Shown: in pieces, positions 15,901-24,885 of the stretch
Layout of the letters: each line of letters starts with the position of its first letter
Position numbering within the stretch: the first letter of the stretch is position 1
Virus record (IMG/VR): IMGVR_UViG_3300025122_000048
Span: 1 to 40,112 of that record
Strand: one strand, 5' to 3'
Length of the DNA stretch: 40,112 nt
Source: a virus
The notes under the pieces: generated by a model
Seen by the model: the letters and a program-made list of their open reading frames with translations, nothing else
Databases searched by the model: none
Told to the model about the DNA's origin: nothing
Position numbers and translations under genes: made by a program

Positions 15901-16646
15901 CAACGGGAGCATTTGAAAGGTTGAGAGTTGACGTGTCAACAGATCAGCCGACGATAGAGTCAAATGACGAAGGAAGAATTACTGTATTTGATTTTTCACA
16001 GAATGAATATCACTTCTCAGGATCAGGATTCGAATCATCCGCTAAGGTAATAAATCCAGAGACATTTTACTTTAGCCATCTCTCTCCAAAATTTGATGTC
16101 GCTCAAACAGATAATAAGGTTAGAATAAGAAGCTATCAGAGTCCAGAATTACTAGAGGATCACCCATATGCCTCCTCAGCCCCGAGGTACGAGGTTAGAA
16201 AGAGTGAAGAGCCAGATGACGACACAAGATTTACAATAGAATTTTCATCTATGAAGGCCATCGACGATGACATAATGAATATGTTTAGTGATTTAGATTT
16301 CTTCGATAATGCCTTGGGAAATGTTAATCTTCTATTTGATGATTTCTATCCAGATCTAGAACAGGCCAGAAAGGTATACTTTAAGCGCCTCACTGGAAAA
16401 CCTGACTATCAGATCTTCTTTGACATGTACAGGTGGTTTAATACGTCGCTTGGACAATTAATAGGTCAGCTAATACCTAGAAAGACAAAGTTTCTTGGAA
16501 TTAATTTTATCATAGAGTCGCATGTTCTTGAGAGAAGTAAATTTAGATATTTATACGATGATATTTATCTATTAGCTCTTGAGAGAAACACTGATAGGGG
16601 GAACTTATTGCTCTCGCAGGTTGTTGGGCAGATGAGGAAGTGGTAG
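12972..16646 (+). CDS. Large baseplate wedge protein (gp7/tail protein I-like) with two LamG-type domains
   Basis: This 1224-residue protein appears mosaic. Residues about 165-330 look like a LamG/concanavalin-like sandwich (FEMQIFIP, FSHICATYDR, LKLFLSES, GALDEFRTFHSARS). The core, about 436-620, has ITRLFPVHYLLEG, FMLLLAKFFDEIKMFIDHF and IIASKGTIYSITSVIRAAG ending LTIREYGG; the 'KGT...IREYGG' element is typical of tail protein I/wedge proteins of contractile tails. A second sandwich follows at about 738-960 (LWNISFGRE, FEGQVSQIRFWSKALEVAEW). The C-terminus (about 1093-1187) has DDDIMNMFSDLDFFDNALGN and LIPRKTKFLGINFIIESHVL. Its place after gp25- and gp6-like genes fits the gp7 position. The two added domains are unusual for a wedge protein. 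Function beyond the core is inferred. Confidence 0.65.
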   Translation: MPITNLTKPKLFSPSVVREESKIPLSQNVTLDQLKDTNFSSTSSFRYDQSGAGLKSTQEISIDWSKFENHTFFNSAQSKVNISFDRVINEYPFDGSNKQIEAFEDSLTGYEKYILDSFPKNHGYLLFSGTSPTENPKGGYTEGLGTYISVRDSAGADFPLFSRNISGESAINFGLNPISFEMQIFIPKISNDNQIICQKLDTSNRHVTLALSQSSNINTVPLIFAISSGSEKLFLSESIEKGKFSHICATYDRNSSNNLKLFLSESIIATSSNAVEFESLSFGTSRFTIGSGSAFSVERGKLQPFTSGDVTLFTPSNTLSGALDEFRTFHSARSIDIQKEKARKSIYAQDDLKLHFRFNEPHGSYGAQDVVLDSSGNSLHTRISNYFASLRLTGSASGQPTNPMVYEDMKRCPILFPDFPKISNRNKYLLLSASLYDEANPNLITRLFPVHYLLEGQVNQGLSSQDGQIGNAISGDSIPGSAKLGSSQYLTAFMLLLAKFFDEIKMFIDHFSNVLSVDYDDSESVVTKLLPQLAMYYGISLPNIFPNSIPNQYISGENITNKFSSSENSLKYVQSQIWKRILINFSEIIASKGTIYSITSVIRAAGINPDNLLTIREYGGPTKRSLSGIRQRRIEVASSLDFSGSIGRISDPSTINTQGFSSVSPNIISPFLSGARLEVGFPRAVGTFVSKNLFPPHGISNDSSDGLLTSGSFTFEGIYQFDYVRPRPRFLTNQSLVRLHVSSSDNGASRRSKGISYANLLLLSGTENSLTGSGSTLRLYMRPGMNGANDPLMRLQLSGVNIFDGNLWNISFGRERSDQKNPEPNRKYNLDRISSVGSSSYFLRAARQSYGEIKNIFITSSFFQATTVDDTNALEKLSSPLNPSGSMIVIGSQSMASFSGLGSSYDVFLNDTNLESRQGARPGDFDLANTTDFEGQVSQIRFWSKALEVAEWKEHVRNFKSVGVENPLVNFNFETAPTGAFERLRVDVSTDQPTIESNDEGRITVFDFSQNEYHFSGSGFESSAKVINPETFYFSHLSPKFDVAQTDNKVRIRSYQSPELLEDHPYASSAPRYEVRKSEEPDDDTRFTIEFSSMKAIDDDIMNMFSDLDFFDNALGNVNLLFDDFYPDLEQARKVYFKRLTGKPDYQIFFDMYRWFNTSLGQLIGQLIPRKTKFLGINFIIESHVLERSKFRYLYDDIYLLALERNTDRGNLLLSQVVGQMRKW

Positions 16647-16654
16647 GAGAATAA

Positions 16655-17608
16655 ATGTCTATTATACCTTTTAATGACGCGCCAGAGGTTAATCCCGGTG
16701 GGAGTAATAACACTCCGATATCCGCTAGCGCCGGTATTAATACATCTGGTTGGGATAGATTTAGACAGGGCAATAGTGTCAGGGATATGTCAGACTTCTC
16801 CAAGATGATGACATTTTACATATCTGACAAGGGATTACCGTCTAATGCGAGTGCCAGGTTTGATCCATCATTTCAGAAACTTAACTTTGGTCACGAGATA
16901 TTATTTGAGACCGTTAACGAGGCTGGAACGGCGATGGCGCCGTTTGATGACATCCCAGGGATATTAAATCCAGTCCAGTTCATAAATGATCCGCTCTCAG
17001 CAGAGTATCCTGTCGTGATGGTGAGCCCAAATTGGCTAGATCCTTCAATGATGAATGGTGTAATAGAGCCCCTTCAGATCAGAGGGTCGCTGATAAATGC
17101 TTCAATCGGTGGGCCATTTATAGCGCACGATATTAGAGCGGCACTAATGCCGACAGTGGGACCAGAGATCGCCGGCCAGGCAGCTATAATATCAAATTTT
17201 ATGGAATTTGAACCGCGCGCCACGATAGCTCCATACTTTGACAGTCAGAACGTCTCTTTATCAGTGACTTTTGAAGGTATAACGTTTAATCTAGCTGAGC
17301 CAGGATATGCGTATCCTGAGGAGATGCCCATAAATCCCTTCAATGACGCAGTCATCACAAATCCAACAGATTTCCCATTTTTATCTCTGTCGTCTAGCTT
17401 TAACGCTCTCGGTCAGTTTATCGAGAATCCAGGATACGGTATATATGGTAAGTCATCCACCACAGGATTCACCAACAGGGAGGGAAATTACGTGGTAAAC
17501 TCGACGAGAATTGGGAGTACCGGATCGAATTGGACTGATCGAGACTTTACTGGAAATCAATTTGTTTTGGGAACTGATTCAATTGCTTTTGGTGGGTGGC
17601 TGAAGTAA
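16655..17608 (+). CDS. Virion protein, unknown, 317 aa
   Basis: I do not recognise this protein. It is Pro/Asn/Gly/Phe-rich and begins with a flexible stretch (MSIIPFNDAPEVNPGG), then DMSDFSKMMTFYISDKGLPS. Later segments such as LSVTFEGITFNL and FPFLSLSSSFNALGQFIENP suggest beta structure and surface-exposed loops. There is no signal peptide or membrane segment. It starts 8 bases after the wedge gene behind GTAGGAGA, and its stop overlaps the next start (TAATG), so it is probably co-translated with the 1526-residue LamG protein. GC content is higher than in the genes before it. It could be an adaptor or short fibre linking the LamG protein to the baseplate; this is position-based inference. 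Confidence 0.65.
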   Translation: MSIIPFNDAPEVNPGGSNNTPISASAGINTSGWDRFRQGNSVRDMSDFSKMMTFYISDKGLPSNASARFDPSFQKLNFGHEILFETVNEAGTAMAPFDDIPGILNPVQFINDPLSAEYPVVMVSPNWLDPSMMNGVIEPLQIRGSLINASIGGPFIAHDIRAALMPTVGPEIAGQAAIISNFMEFEPRATIAPYFDSQNVSLSVTFEGITFNLAEPGYAYPEEMPINPFNDAVITNPTDFPFLSLSSSFNALGQFIENPGYGIYGKSSTTGFTNREGNYVVNSTRIGSTGSNWTDRDFTGNQFVLGTDSIAFGGWLK

Positions 17609-20600
17609 TGCCAAGAGTTATAGATAATTCGCAGTATGATCTAAATAAATCATTTACTGTAACTGACGAAGGATCAGGTGTAACACACAGATACTCATCA
17701 CAAGGTTTCCTTCAGGGCTGGTGGAAATTAAATACGAATGTGTCCGTAGAGGGAAATTCCAATGATAGCAGCCCACACGGAAGAACTGGTACATTTGACG
17801 TAGCAGGTTACCGCCCTAGTTTTCTTCCAGATGAATTAATACCTGTTACTACTGGATTCACATCAATACAGAAGGGAGTTTGCAGATTCGAGGATAAGAC
17901 GGATCCGACAGCGGGTGAGGCTGTCAACATCGGGGCCGACTGGAATAATATTATTGGCAATGGAACAACTGGAACAAGCCAGATGACATTTGCCGCCTGG
18001 GTGTGGGTCGATGAAGATGGCACTGGTGAGCCCACAGATATCGGCCGGATATTTTCAATCGGGTCGCCTTCCTCTGATGGCGGCGTCAAGTTGATAATCA
18101 ATCACGGTCCCTCCTCTACTGGGAGGGCGCAGTTCAGTGCTAATTGGGATGCCACTCCCGGCGACCAAGGGCTTTGGTATTCAGATCCAGGCGTTGTGAC
18201 CATAGAGGAGTGGCAGTATGTGGTCATAACATATAATCCTGCCGGCGGGACAGATGAGGACCCACAGCTATATGTAAATGGTGTCGGGCCGCTAGCGATG
18301 GCGACACAAGGCATCAAGATTCCGGCCGGAAACTTCAAGGGAATATCTACGAATTACGCTTGGATTGGAAGCGGCGGCTCAGCCCCACAGACCCCGATCT
18401 ACAGCTTCACAGGGAATATTGCAGATCTTGCAATATGGAATAAAGTACTGACTGGAGAAGAGATCAGTGCAATATACACACTTTCGCAACAAAATTTTCC
18501 AGATGAGATTAGATCTGGATATGTCAATAATCCAGCTAGAACAATTATTCACACTCGCGATAATGCAACCGGATCATATCCCACAATAAATAGGGACACT
18601 GGATTTCACATCAACCAGCCAGCAGATCCATTTGTTGACAATAGGGCACTTGACTTTGGAAATAATGTTGACTCTGTGGCCTTTCCATTTGTACTAAGCA
18701 AATTTGATAAGGATCGATACTACAAAAACTGGGTCGACACACCAAATACACCAAGCACAATAGCGGGTATTCCCGGAAAGCCCAGACCAGGGGTGTCAGA
18801 TCAGGGGCTAAAGAGATCTGTTTATCAAGCTGGAGGATTCACTCCGTTTGATGAGAGCAGGATATATCTCAATGACTCGTCATTCTATTTAACAGGAACC
18901 AAAAACAGTGTTATGTACGGATTCTCGTCTCGGCTAGCTGACAAGATGCAGATAAAGGTGAATTTGAACACGAGCACCCCCACGTATGTCGGTCGGTGGA
19001 ATTCGAATGAGATACCAGCAGCTGACACGTCAATTGGAAGCGGAGGCGAGTTTGATAGTGAGGAGTGGTACGGTATAAAGTACTTTAATTTCACCACAAA
19101 CGAGTGGGATGACGCTATCAAGACAGATCCGGTTAACGCCTCCACAAGACCCTACGTGATGTATAATGACTTCACTGCCAGCCCCACCAGTCCCACCAAC
19201 ACCTGGCCGAATGGCCATTCAAGTGGAAAGAAATATGTTCATAAGTCATATCAGTTTGCAATGTCAGACCACACTGGATTCATAGCCAGAGACTATGATG
19301 AGCTAGTGTCTTGGGGGTATGATAAGATTGGTACACCGACTGTGGCTGGTCTAGCTCCATTTCACAATTTCTATCACGCACCTGAAGACAATCAGCTCGA
19401 TATGTCGGGCTACATAGATAAGCCATTTCTACTTGAGAAGGCTGTCATAGAGATCCCAGTCACTGTACGAAGACGTAACGGAAATAAGTTTGTCTCCGCA
19501 GACGGAAAGGTTGCAGATGGCACTGGAGGAAGAATTGCGAGTGCTCCAGTGAATGGATCAAATAGGGACATTGACAATTACGTCTTCTTCCTCTACAGGC
19601 AGAGAAATAGGGGAGCTCCCCCAAGAGATGGTGCATCAAGGGGGGAGATAGCCTATAATGTGTCAGGAAGCGAGAGATTCCTAATAATGAGTGCCTCAGT
19701 AGCATTCTATAATGGTAAGTCATTCTTTTCGGGGTCAGTTCAGTCCGCCATATCGACGCGTGGTCTCCCCCACACTCCCGCCTTCTCTCACGACTTTGAC
19801 ATGGATGTTTACGGGGCAGCAGACGGCGGTGGAGGCACAGCCGCTGGAATAATTGGAGCATTTACGGGCACACTTAGGATTGAGATGACTGCAGCTGTCT
19901 CAAATGAGCTTCTTGCCGGTGGGTCAAGATTCTCGGTCACAAGACGACACGGCGCCTCGCAACTTAGCAACAAAACTTTTCCAACCCAGGTCATACAGGA
20001 TTACTGGCCCGGAGGAGCCGGTGTGTCAATGTTCAATACATCGTCAAATTTTAGCAAAAAAGACGCTGATGGGAATGCTCTGACTAGAGTGGGTGGTCAG
20101 TATCAGGACCAGACGAGCCCGTACGGAGCAAACAATGCTGCTGATAATGATTCTCGCGTGTCTAAAGAGCTGGGTTACGGAAACACAGCTCAGGGAGCCT
20201 GGGGTTTCGCCTCGGGCCACATGAGATATAAACCAAATCAGTCTAATTTGAATATAGACGTTAGGCCTAGAAGAAATATAACAGGATTTTCAAATATCAC
20301 CAATGCAGCCTTTCTAAGTACGCTCTACCCATCTGGAGCTCACCCAATGTCGACCACATCCGCCGAGACGACGGGTCCATGGCCCTCCCTGGGAATCTCT
20401 GTAACAGATGTAATTGCAAATTCAACAGTGTCACCATACCTTCTTCTTCCGGGGGACAGTCTGGTAATAGGAATAGACCCAGGTGTCTCTTGTCCGCCCC
20501 TCTCTGGCTCCGGCGCGGCCACCTTCCCAGCAACGGCAAAAGTCGGGGGATCAGATCGACAGACTGTTCCGCATGAGCTCTATGGTTTTGTTCCGTATAC

Positions 20601-22188
20601 CTCCCTCGGAGAGGCGATGTCAGGATCCTACATGAGAATAGAGACAGGTAAGGCCTCGATAACACTATTTGGATCACAGGTGAGAGCCGGCGTTGAGAGA
20701 TTGCCGGAGCTAAACCAAAATCTCACGTCAGATGCTATCCACGAGGCCCTCCACTCAGACAATCCCGTCCTAGACCAGTATGACATTGCATCGAAGAAGG
20801 CGCTTACGGGATCCTACATAGATAATCTCATCTTTGGTGGAATGAACAACCGCGACGGCCTCAACATCTCCGGCTCAGCCGTAACGACAATGCAGCGGCG
20901 CGTTTATCAGAGTCTCGGATCTGGAGAGAGAGGGATACAGTCCTATTACGCGGACACAGCAGGCTCTGGCCTCCCTGGCAGCAGGTCTCGCTGGAATTCA
21001 CAGGATAAGCAGTCAGGGGGTGTGATCCGTGACAGATACGGTATTGCTAACTGGAATCAGGCAATGTCTATATCATCTCCTCGAAAATCTCTGTTTAGGG
21101 GGGTGAGGTTATTTGATGAGTCAGAGACAATTTATGACACCATAATGCCTGATCTGGTTGACTGGGCTAGGAGGAGCGGCATGGCCATCTCCTCCTCCCT
21201 TCCGCCGGCATCCGCCTTCGCGGGTGCGGTACTCGCCGCGGTGAAGCCGTCTGTCTATCCAATTGTGATCGGGGTATTAAATGGAAACTTAAATGAGACC
21301 GCTGCGAGGCATAATTTGGGTGGAGGTGCCTACCAGATACTTTCAAATAAGAAGGCAGCCCCCTACGCGACCAGGGTTCCGAGATCATCATTCAGTCGAG
21401 TTCGTCTAAGAATTCAGCTCGCCAAACACACAACAGCATACCTAATACCTGGTTACGGCAACTCCACAGATGAGGACTCTGCCATGGCCACCCTGAGCCT
21501 GGCGACACTTCCACTTTATTACGGTGCCGGAGATAGCTTCAAAAATCCAACGATTGTGAATTCTCTATTTTTTAAGCAGGGGGCAGAGATGGAATTCGTA
21601 GCAAAGCCATACTCAGACACAGCAGCTGGAGCGGCGAAAGACCTCACACCTCCGGGCGCTCGAATTCGTGTGTATCCTGCATACGTCACTGGGTCAGAGT
21701 ATACCCAAAATGCGACCCCGGCCTACCGCATCGGGCAGAGAAATCACCAGCCCTACGGCGCCCAGGGATTTTTATACGGAATAGAGAATATAATTCCAAC
21801 AAACACATCAGCTGTCTTCAGGTGGGACAGTTACGGTCAGTTCAGGGATATGCTCGAGCAGAGAAGGGATGGAAAGTTTATGACAAAGGCCAGCCCACCT
21901 CAGACCATGGACGGCAGTGTTCAGTGTGTATTTGTGGATAGGATAGATGGTATGACTGAGGTTCCCCCATATCAAACATACTCGTCAAATACAAACACGG
22001 AGTGCACAGCTTCTCTTCCCTCCTTCGATGGAAAGTCTAGAAACCGCTCTGGTGTGGAAGAGTCATCAGGGATTATTACAATTGTTGGCGCTGACTCCTC
22101 CGACGACGACGACTACACCATGACCTTCACTGTGGCACCAATCCCGTTACCGGAGGTTGACCCCGAAGACTCCTCCTGGATGTGGTAG
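17608..22188 (+). CDS. Giant LamG-domain virion protein (probable adsorption protein)
   Basis: This 1526-residue protein has an N-terminal LamG/concanavalin-like domain from about 30 to 290. Its elements are GFLQGWWKLN, MTFAAWVWVD, GRIFSIG, EEWQYVVITYNPAG, LYVNGVGP and GNIADLAIWNKVLTGEEISAIY, the last being the usual closing strand and helix. The long remainder is Ser/Gly/Asn/Tyr-rich, beta-like and unassigned; it ends with an acidic DDDDY patch and a Pro/Trp tail. LamG domains often bind glycans, so host surface recognition is a fair inference. ATG 17608 overlaps the upstream stop; an in-frame GTG at 17596 is an alternative. The gene is far GC-richer than its neighbours, the line at 21181-21240 being about 72% G+C by hand count. 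Confidence 0.65.
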   Translation: MPRVIDNSQYDLNKSFTVTDEGSGVTHRYSSQGFLQGWWKLNTNVSVEGNSNDSSPHGRTGTFDVAGYRPSFLPDELIPVTTGFTSIQKGVCRFEDKTDPTAGEAVNIGADWNNIIGNGTTGTSQMTFAAWVWVDEDGTGEPTDIGRIFSIGSPSSDGGVKLIINHGPSSTGRAQFSANWDATPGDQGLWYSDPGVVTIEEWQYVVITYNPAGGTDEDPQLYVNGVGPLAMATQGIKIPAGNFKGISTNYAWIGSGGSAPQTPIYSFTGNIADLAIWNKVLTGEEISAIYTLSQQNFPDEIRSGYVNNPARTIIHTRDNATGSYPTINRDTGFHINQPADPFVDNRALDFGNNVDSVAFPFVLSKFDKDRYYKNWVDTPNTPSTIAGIPGKPRPGVSDQGLKRSVYQAGGFTPFDESRIYLNDSSFYLTGTKNSVMYGFSSRLADKMQIKVNLNTSTPTYVGRWNSNEIPAADTSIGSGGEFDSEEWYGIKYFNFTTNEWDDAIKTDPVNASTRPYVMYNDFTASPTSPTNTWPNGHSSGKKYVHKSYQFAMSDHTGFIARDYDELVSWGYDKIGTPTVAGLAPFHNFYHAPEDNQLDMSGYIDKPFLLEKAVIEIPVTVRRRNGNKFVSADGKVADGTGGRIASAPVNGSNRDIDNYVFFLYRQRNRGAPPRDGASRGEIAYNVSGSERFLIMSASVAFYNGKSFFSGSVQSAISTRGLPHTPAFSHDFDMDVYGAADGGGGTAAGIIGAFTGTLRIEMTAAVSNELLAGGSRFSVTRRHGASQLSNKTFPTQVIQDYWPGGAGVSMFNTSSNFSKKDADGNALTRVGGQYQDQTSPYGANNAADNDSRVSKELGYGNTAQGAWGFASGHMRYKPNQSNLNIDVRPRRNITGFSNITNAAFLSTLYPSGAHPMSTTSAETTGPWPSLGISVTDVIANSTVSPYLLLPGDSLVIGIDPGVSCPPLSGSGAATFPATAKVGGSDRQTVPHELYGFVPYTSLGEAMSGSYMRIETGKASITLFGSQVRAGVERLPELNQNLTSDAIHEALHSDNPVLDQYDIASKKALTGSYIDNLIFGGMNNRDGLNISGSAVTTMQRRVYQSLGSGERGIQSYYADTAGSGLPGSRSRWNSQDKQSGGVIRDRYGIANWNQAMSISSPRKSLFRGVRLFDESETIYDTIMPDLVDWARRSGMAISSSLPPASAFAGAVLAAVKPSVYPIVIGVLNGNLNETAARHNLGGGAYQILSNKKAAPYATRVPRSSFSRVRLRIQLAKHTTAYLIPGYGNSTDEDSAMATLSLATLPLYYGAGDSFKNPTIVNSLFFKQGAEMEFVAKPYSDTAAGAAKDLTPPGARIRVYPAYVTGSEYTQNATPAYRIGQRNHQPYGAQGFLYGIENIIPTNTSAVFRWDSYGQFRDMLEQRRDGKFMTKASPPQTMDGSVQCVFVDRIDGMTEVPPYQTYSSNTNTECTASLPSFDGKSRNRSGVEESSGIITIVGADSSDDDDYTMTFTVAPIPLPEVDPEDSSWMW

Positions 22189-22198
22189 GCACTATGAT

Positions 22199-23626
22199 AT
22201 GATTAAGAGAAACGGAAGACTTTTCATCGATAGGGGATTAACTAGTAGTGTCCCAGGTACTGATATAGACAAGGCCACGGAAATCATAATTCGTGATCCG
22301 AAAACAGGTGATATAAAAAACACCATTAAGCCGATGCCCGTAGAGTTCGGATTAGATCACCCCAAGTATAGTAGAGATAATAACAGGACAGTTTTTTATA
22401 GTAGCCCTAGAATGAAATACGGAGGGACAATTGATGCTGATGGTTCTTTAAACTGGGGAACGGTCACGGGAGAGGCTGGCTATGGTCTTCGTGACTACTC
22501 TGGAAAGATTCAATTCAAGGACTCGGGAGGATCTTGGTCAGATATCGATGGAAAGGCTGATGACGAAGGTTCATATATTCTAACATCCGCCGATCCAGAT
22601 CTTGCTAACTCTAGAGTGCTTGCTGATGACGGCAACTACCTCAGCCTAACCGATAACGGATCGAACATAACGGTCGCGTGGGCTAAGACCAACAATATTA
22701 GCATTTGGACAAATGACTCAGGCTATGTCACCCCATCTAGCACCAGTACATTTACCAATAAGGATGGAAATATTAGTCAGTGGAATAATGATTCAGGATT
22801 TACAACAAATGCAGGCACTGTCACATCAGTGTCAAATGGTGATTCAACAATATCTGTGGGCGGCACTGGTGCCGCCCCCACGATTACAGTTGTCGAAGCT
22901 AATTTTTCTGGAATTCCAAATACAGCGCTTGCAAATGATGGAATAACAATAGGTGGAGCAAGCACAGATCTTGGGGGAAGTGTAAGCGGCGACACCATAA
23001 TCGGTGACGTCAGTGCTGGAGGGATCGGAAATTCTTTACTAGACAATGATTCGCTTACAGTCACAGCTGGCACCGGACTGTCAGGCGGCGGAGAAGTTTC
23101 TCTGGGCGGAGAAATAACTTTGGATAACACTGTAGTGGCCTCTGCCGTCGGCGGGTCCTCGATCTGGACATCCGACGCTGAAACTAAAGTCCTTGGTGGC
23201 GACGAGACGTCGGCTGTATTCAACTTTATCACCAACGCCGCGGTTAACACAGATGTGGTATCAAGCAATTCAAGCGGTGTATATACCGTTGCAGCAGCAG
23301 GGGGTTATAGGGTCACTGCATCTGTGACTTTAGCAGCCGCCGTTACTCCCAGATCAGGCACGGGACTAGTAATAAAATTTACAGATGGGGACACCACCGA
23401 CGTCACATACGCATCCACGCAACGCGAGTGTCCGACGTCTGGGGCCGCTTTTGAAATAACAAATGCGACCTACACCTTTGTGACCGATTCGACAACGATA
23501 GAGGTGTTAGTAATCTCAGATGACAAGTCAGGACCGAGTCAAACCGACTATGCTCTCTGGGGCGCGACTGAGGGAGCCCCGGTGCCGCTCGTTCCTCACT
23601 ACTTAGAGATAACAAGAATTGCGTGA
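22199..23626 (+). CDS. Tail-fibre protein with NDSG repeats and C-terminal beta domain
   Basis: This 475-residue protein has an N-terminal part (1-115) ending in GYGLRDYSGKIQFKDSGGSW. A repetitive middle follows: SIWTNDSGY near 168-176, SQWNNDSGF near 193-201, TNAGTVTSVSNGDSTISVGG near 203-222, and GTGLSGGGEVSLGGEITL near 291-308. Such NDSGY and GTGLSGGG elements are characteristic of trimeric phage tail fibres. The C-terminal domain (about 335-475) has SSGVYTVAAAGGYRVTASVT and later LEITRIA, resembling C1q/TNF-like sandwiches at fibre tips. The start is ATG 22199 behind GGTAGG; the ATG at 22194 reads into a stop at once, and an upstream in-frame TTG would overlap the previous gene by more than 30 bases. 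Receptor binding by the tip is inferred. Confidence 0.75.
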   Translation: MIKRNGRLFIDRGLTSSVPGTDIDKATEIIIRDPKTGDIKNTIKPMPVEFGLDHPKYSRDNNRTVFYSSPRMKYGGTIDADGSLNWGTVTGEAGYGLRDYSGKIQFKDSGGSWSDIDGKADDEGSYILTSADPDLANSRVLADDGNYLSLTDNGSNITVAWAKTNNISIWTNDSGYVTPSSTSTFTNKDGNISQWNNDSGFTTNAGTVTSVSNGDSTISVGGTGAAPTITVVEANFSGIPNTALANDGITIGGASTDLGGSVSGDTIIGDVSAGGIGNSLLDNDSLTVTAGTGLSGGGEVSLGGEITLDNTVVASAVGGSSIWTSDAETKVLGGDETSAVFNFITNAAVNTDVVSSNSSGVYTVAAAGGYRVTASVTLAAAVTPRSGTGLVIKFTDGDTTDVTYASTQRECPTSGAAFEITNATYTFVTDSTTIEVLVISDDKSGPSQTDYALWGATEGAPVPLVPHYLEITRIA

Positions 23627-23652
23627 TTGTGAAAAATTATCTTGACAATAGT

Positions 23653-23658
23653 TATAAG
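23653..23658 (+). promoter_or_regulatory. TATAAG box in the gap before the 404-aa protein gene
   Basis: The 44-base gap 23627-23670 contains TTGACA at 23642 and TATAAG at 23653, too close together (5 bases) to be a standard sigma-70 promoter. TATAAG alone, 18 bases before the GTG start and directly upstream of AAGAGG, resembles the TATA-type boxes seen in other long gaps between virion genes. A T4-like late promoter is possible but unproven. Confidence 0.22.
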
Positions 23659-23670
23659 AAGAGGTAATCT

Positions 23671-24885
23671 GTGGCCGGAATACTAGACATAAAGACTAGA
23701 ATGATAGACTCTGTTGTAACCAACATTGGAAGACAGCAGATTGCTAACGGAATGTTACGTGTCGAGTACGCCAGCTTCACAGACGGAGCCACGTATTACG
23801 AGGCTGATGCTGTTAGCGGATCGTCAGACGCGTCTGAGAGAATTTACTTTGAAGCTGCAGGTGATATACCACAAGACTTTATAACATTTGAGACGGATGA
23901 CTCAGGAAATCTGATGGGATATCCAACAGATTCTAATCTCTCTCTAGTGGGCGGAGAGATTTTTAAGACAGACGTGTCAGCATCAGTCGAGGATATTAAT
24001 CATTTTGTTTATGTCACAGGATCTGGTGACTTTGCATCATTATCGTCTGGAATTGTGACGTCATCAATTGATCACTTTAAGCAGCTGCGAATAATAGGAT
24101 CAGTCCCATCTACAGATCCGACCAGCTATCAGCATAATTTTGAGCTTAACCAGAATAATTTTGAGTTTATTATATTAAATACTCATCCGTGGATAGATGG
24201 TCCGTCTGACAGTCAGGCTGATATTGATAGTGTGGAGCCGCTCTTTATTGACAAGCGCCTGTCTCACATACCAAACTTTAAATTTTTACCACCCCTTGTC
24301 GTGGAACCAATTGTAAATGATGATAACGGTAACTATCGCGGCTTTGATCTGGCAGCAGAGCAGCAAAGGTCAACTGATAGCAATAGTCAGGTATTTCTTG
24401 GAGCATATGAGCCATTAAATGAGGTAATGACGCCATTAACATATCAGGATCTAATGATAGAGCTGAACGGCGAGGACAGTGAGGGTATAGATCCTGATTA
24501 CATAACAGATTTTCAATCCGCGGAGATGATAACAATGTGGAATAACCAGGGGGCCGATGGGGGATTTGGAACAGGAGAGGTGATGGGAACAGTTTTCGGT
24601 CAGAAAACGGGTGTGATAAATCTCTCAAATATTGAGGTTGCGCGTGATAGAAAGTATGTCAATTTCTTAAAAACATCAGAGTCCAATAATATTATCATGC
24701 AGATGTTTGAGGTTGATAGTAATAGATTGAACTTTATAAAATTAGATACAATTGACTATGGAGAGATAGTGGTGGAGAATGACGAATTACGGCCAAATAA
24801 ACACATTTTTTTCGCAGGAAAGGTATTTCTTGACTCAAACAAGATACCCACATTTGTTAATTTATTCACACTAATGTTAGACTGA
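23671..24885 (+). CDS. Virion protein of a phage-specific family, 404 aa
   Basis: The protein starts at GTG 23671 behind AAGAGG and begins AGILDIKTRMIDSVVTNIGR, then MLRVEYASFTDG. The same start pattern (GFLD..., D-x-V-x-T-x-x-GR, then a strand F-x-F-D/S-D) is found in the protein at 33766. The middle is mixed, with FELNQNNFEFIILNTHPW, PLTYQDLMIEL and IEVARDRKYVNFLK, and the last 60 residues form strands (INLSNIEVA, NIIMQMFEVD, HIFFAGKVFLD). There is no membrane segment. It directly precedes a 944-residue protein, overlapping by one base. It is most likely a tail or baseplate component; I cannot name the function. Confidence 0.65.
   Translation: MAGILDIKTRMIDSVVTNIGRQQIANGMLRVEYASFTDGATYYEADAVSGSSDASERIYFEAAGDIPQDFITFETDDSGNLMGYPTDSNLSLVGGEIFKTDVSASVEDINHFVYVTGSGDFASLSSGIVTSSIDHFKQLRIIGSVPSTDPTSYQHNFELNQNNFEFIILNTHPWIDGPSDSQADIDSVEPLFIDKRLSHIPNFKFLPPLVVEPIVNDDNGNYRGFDLAAEQQRSTDSNSQVFLGAYEPLNEVMTPLTYQDLMIELNGEDSEGIDPDYITDFQSAEMITMWNNQGADGGFGTGEVMGTVFGQKTGVINLSNIEVARDRKYVNFLKTSESNNIIMQMFEVDSNRLNFIKLDTIDYGEIVVENDELRPNKHIFFAGKVFLDSNKIPTFVNLFTLMLD

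Noticed and set aside
17800-22000. Long open frames on the minus strand and in other + frames within the GC-rich gene
   Set aside because: They are shadows of the strongly coding + frame; GC-rich codons leave few stops on the other strand. They lack ribosome sites and recognisable domains.
23642-23658. Standard sigma-70 promoter TTGACA with TATAAG
   Set aside because: Only 5 bases separate the two boxes instead of about 17; the TATAAG box was kept only as a weak late-promoter candidate.
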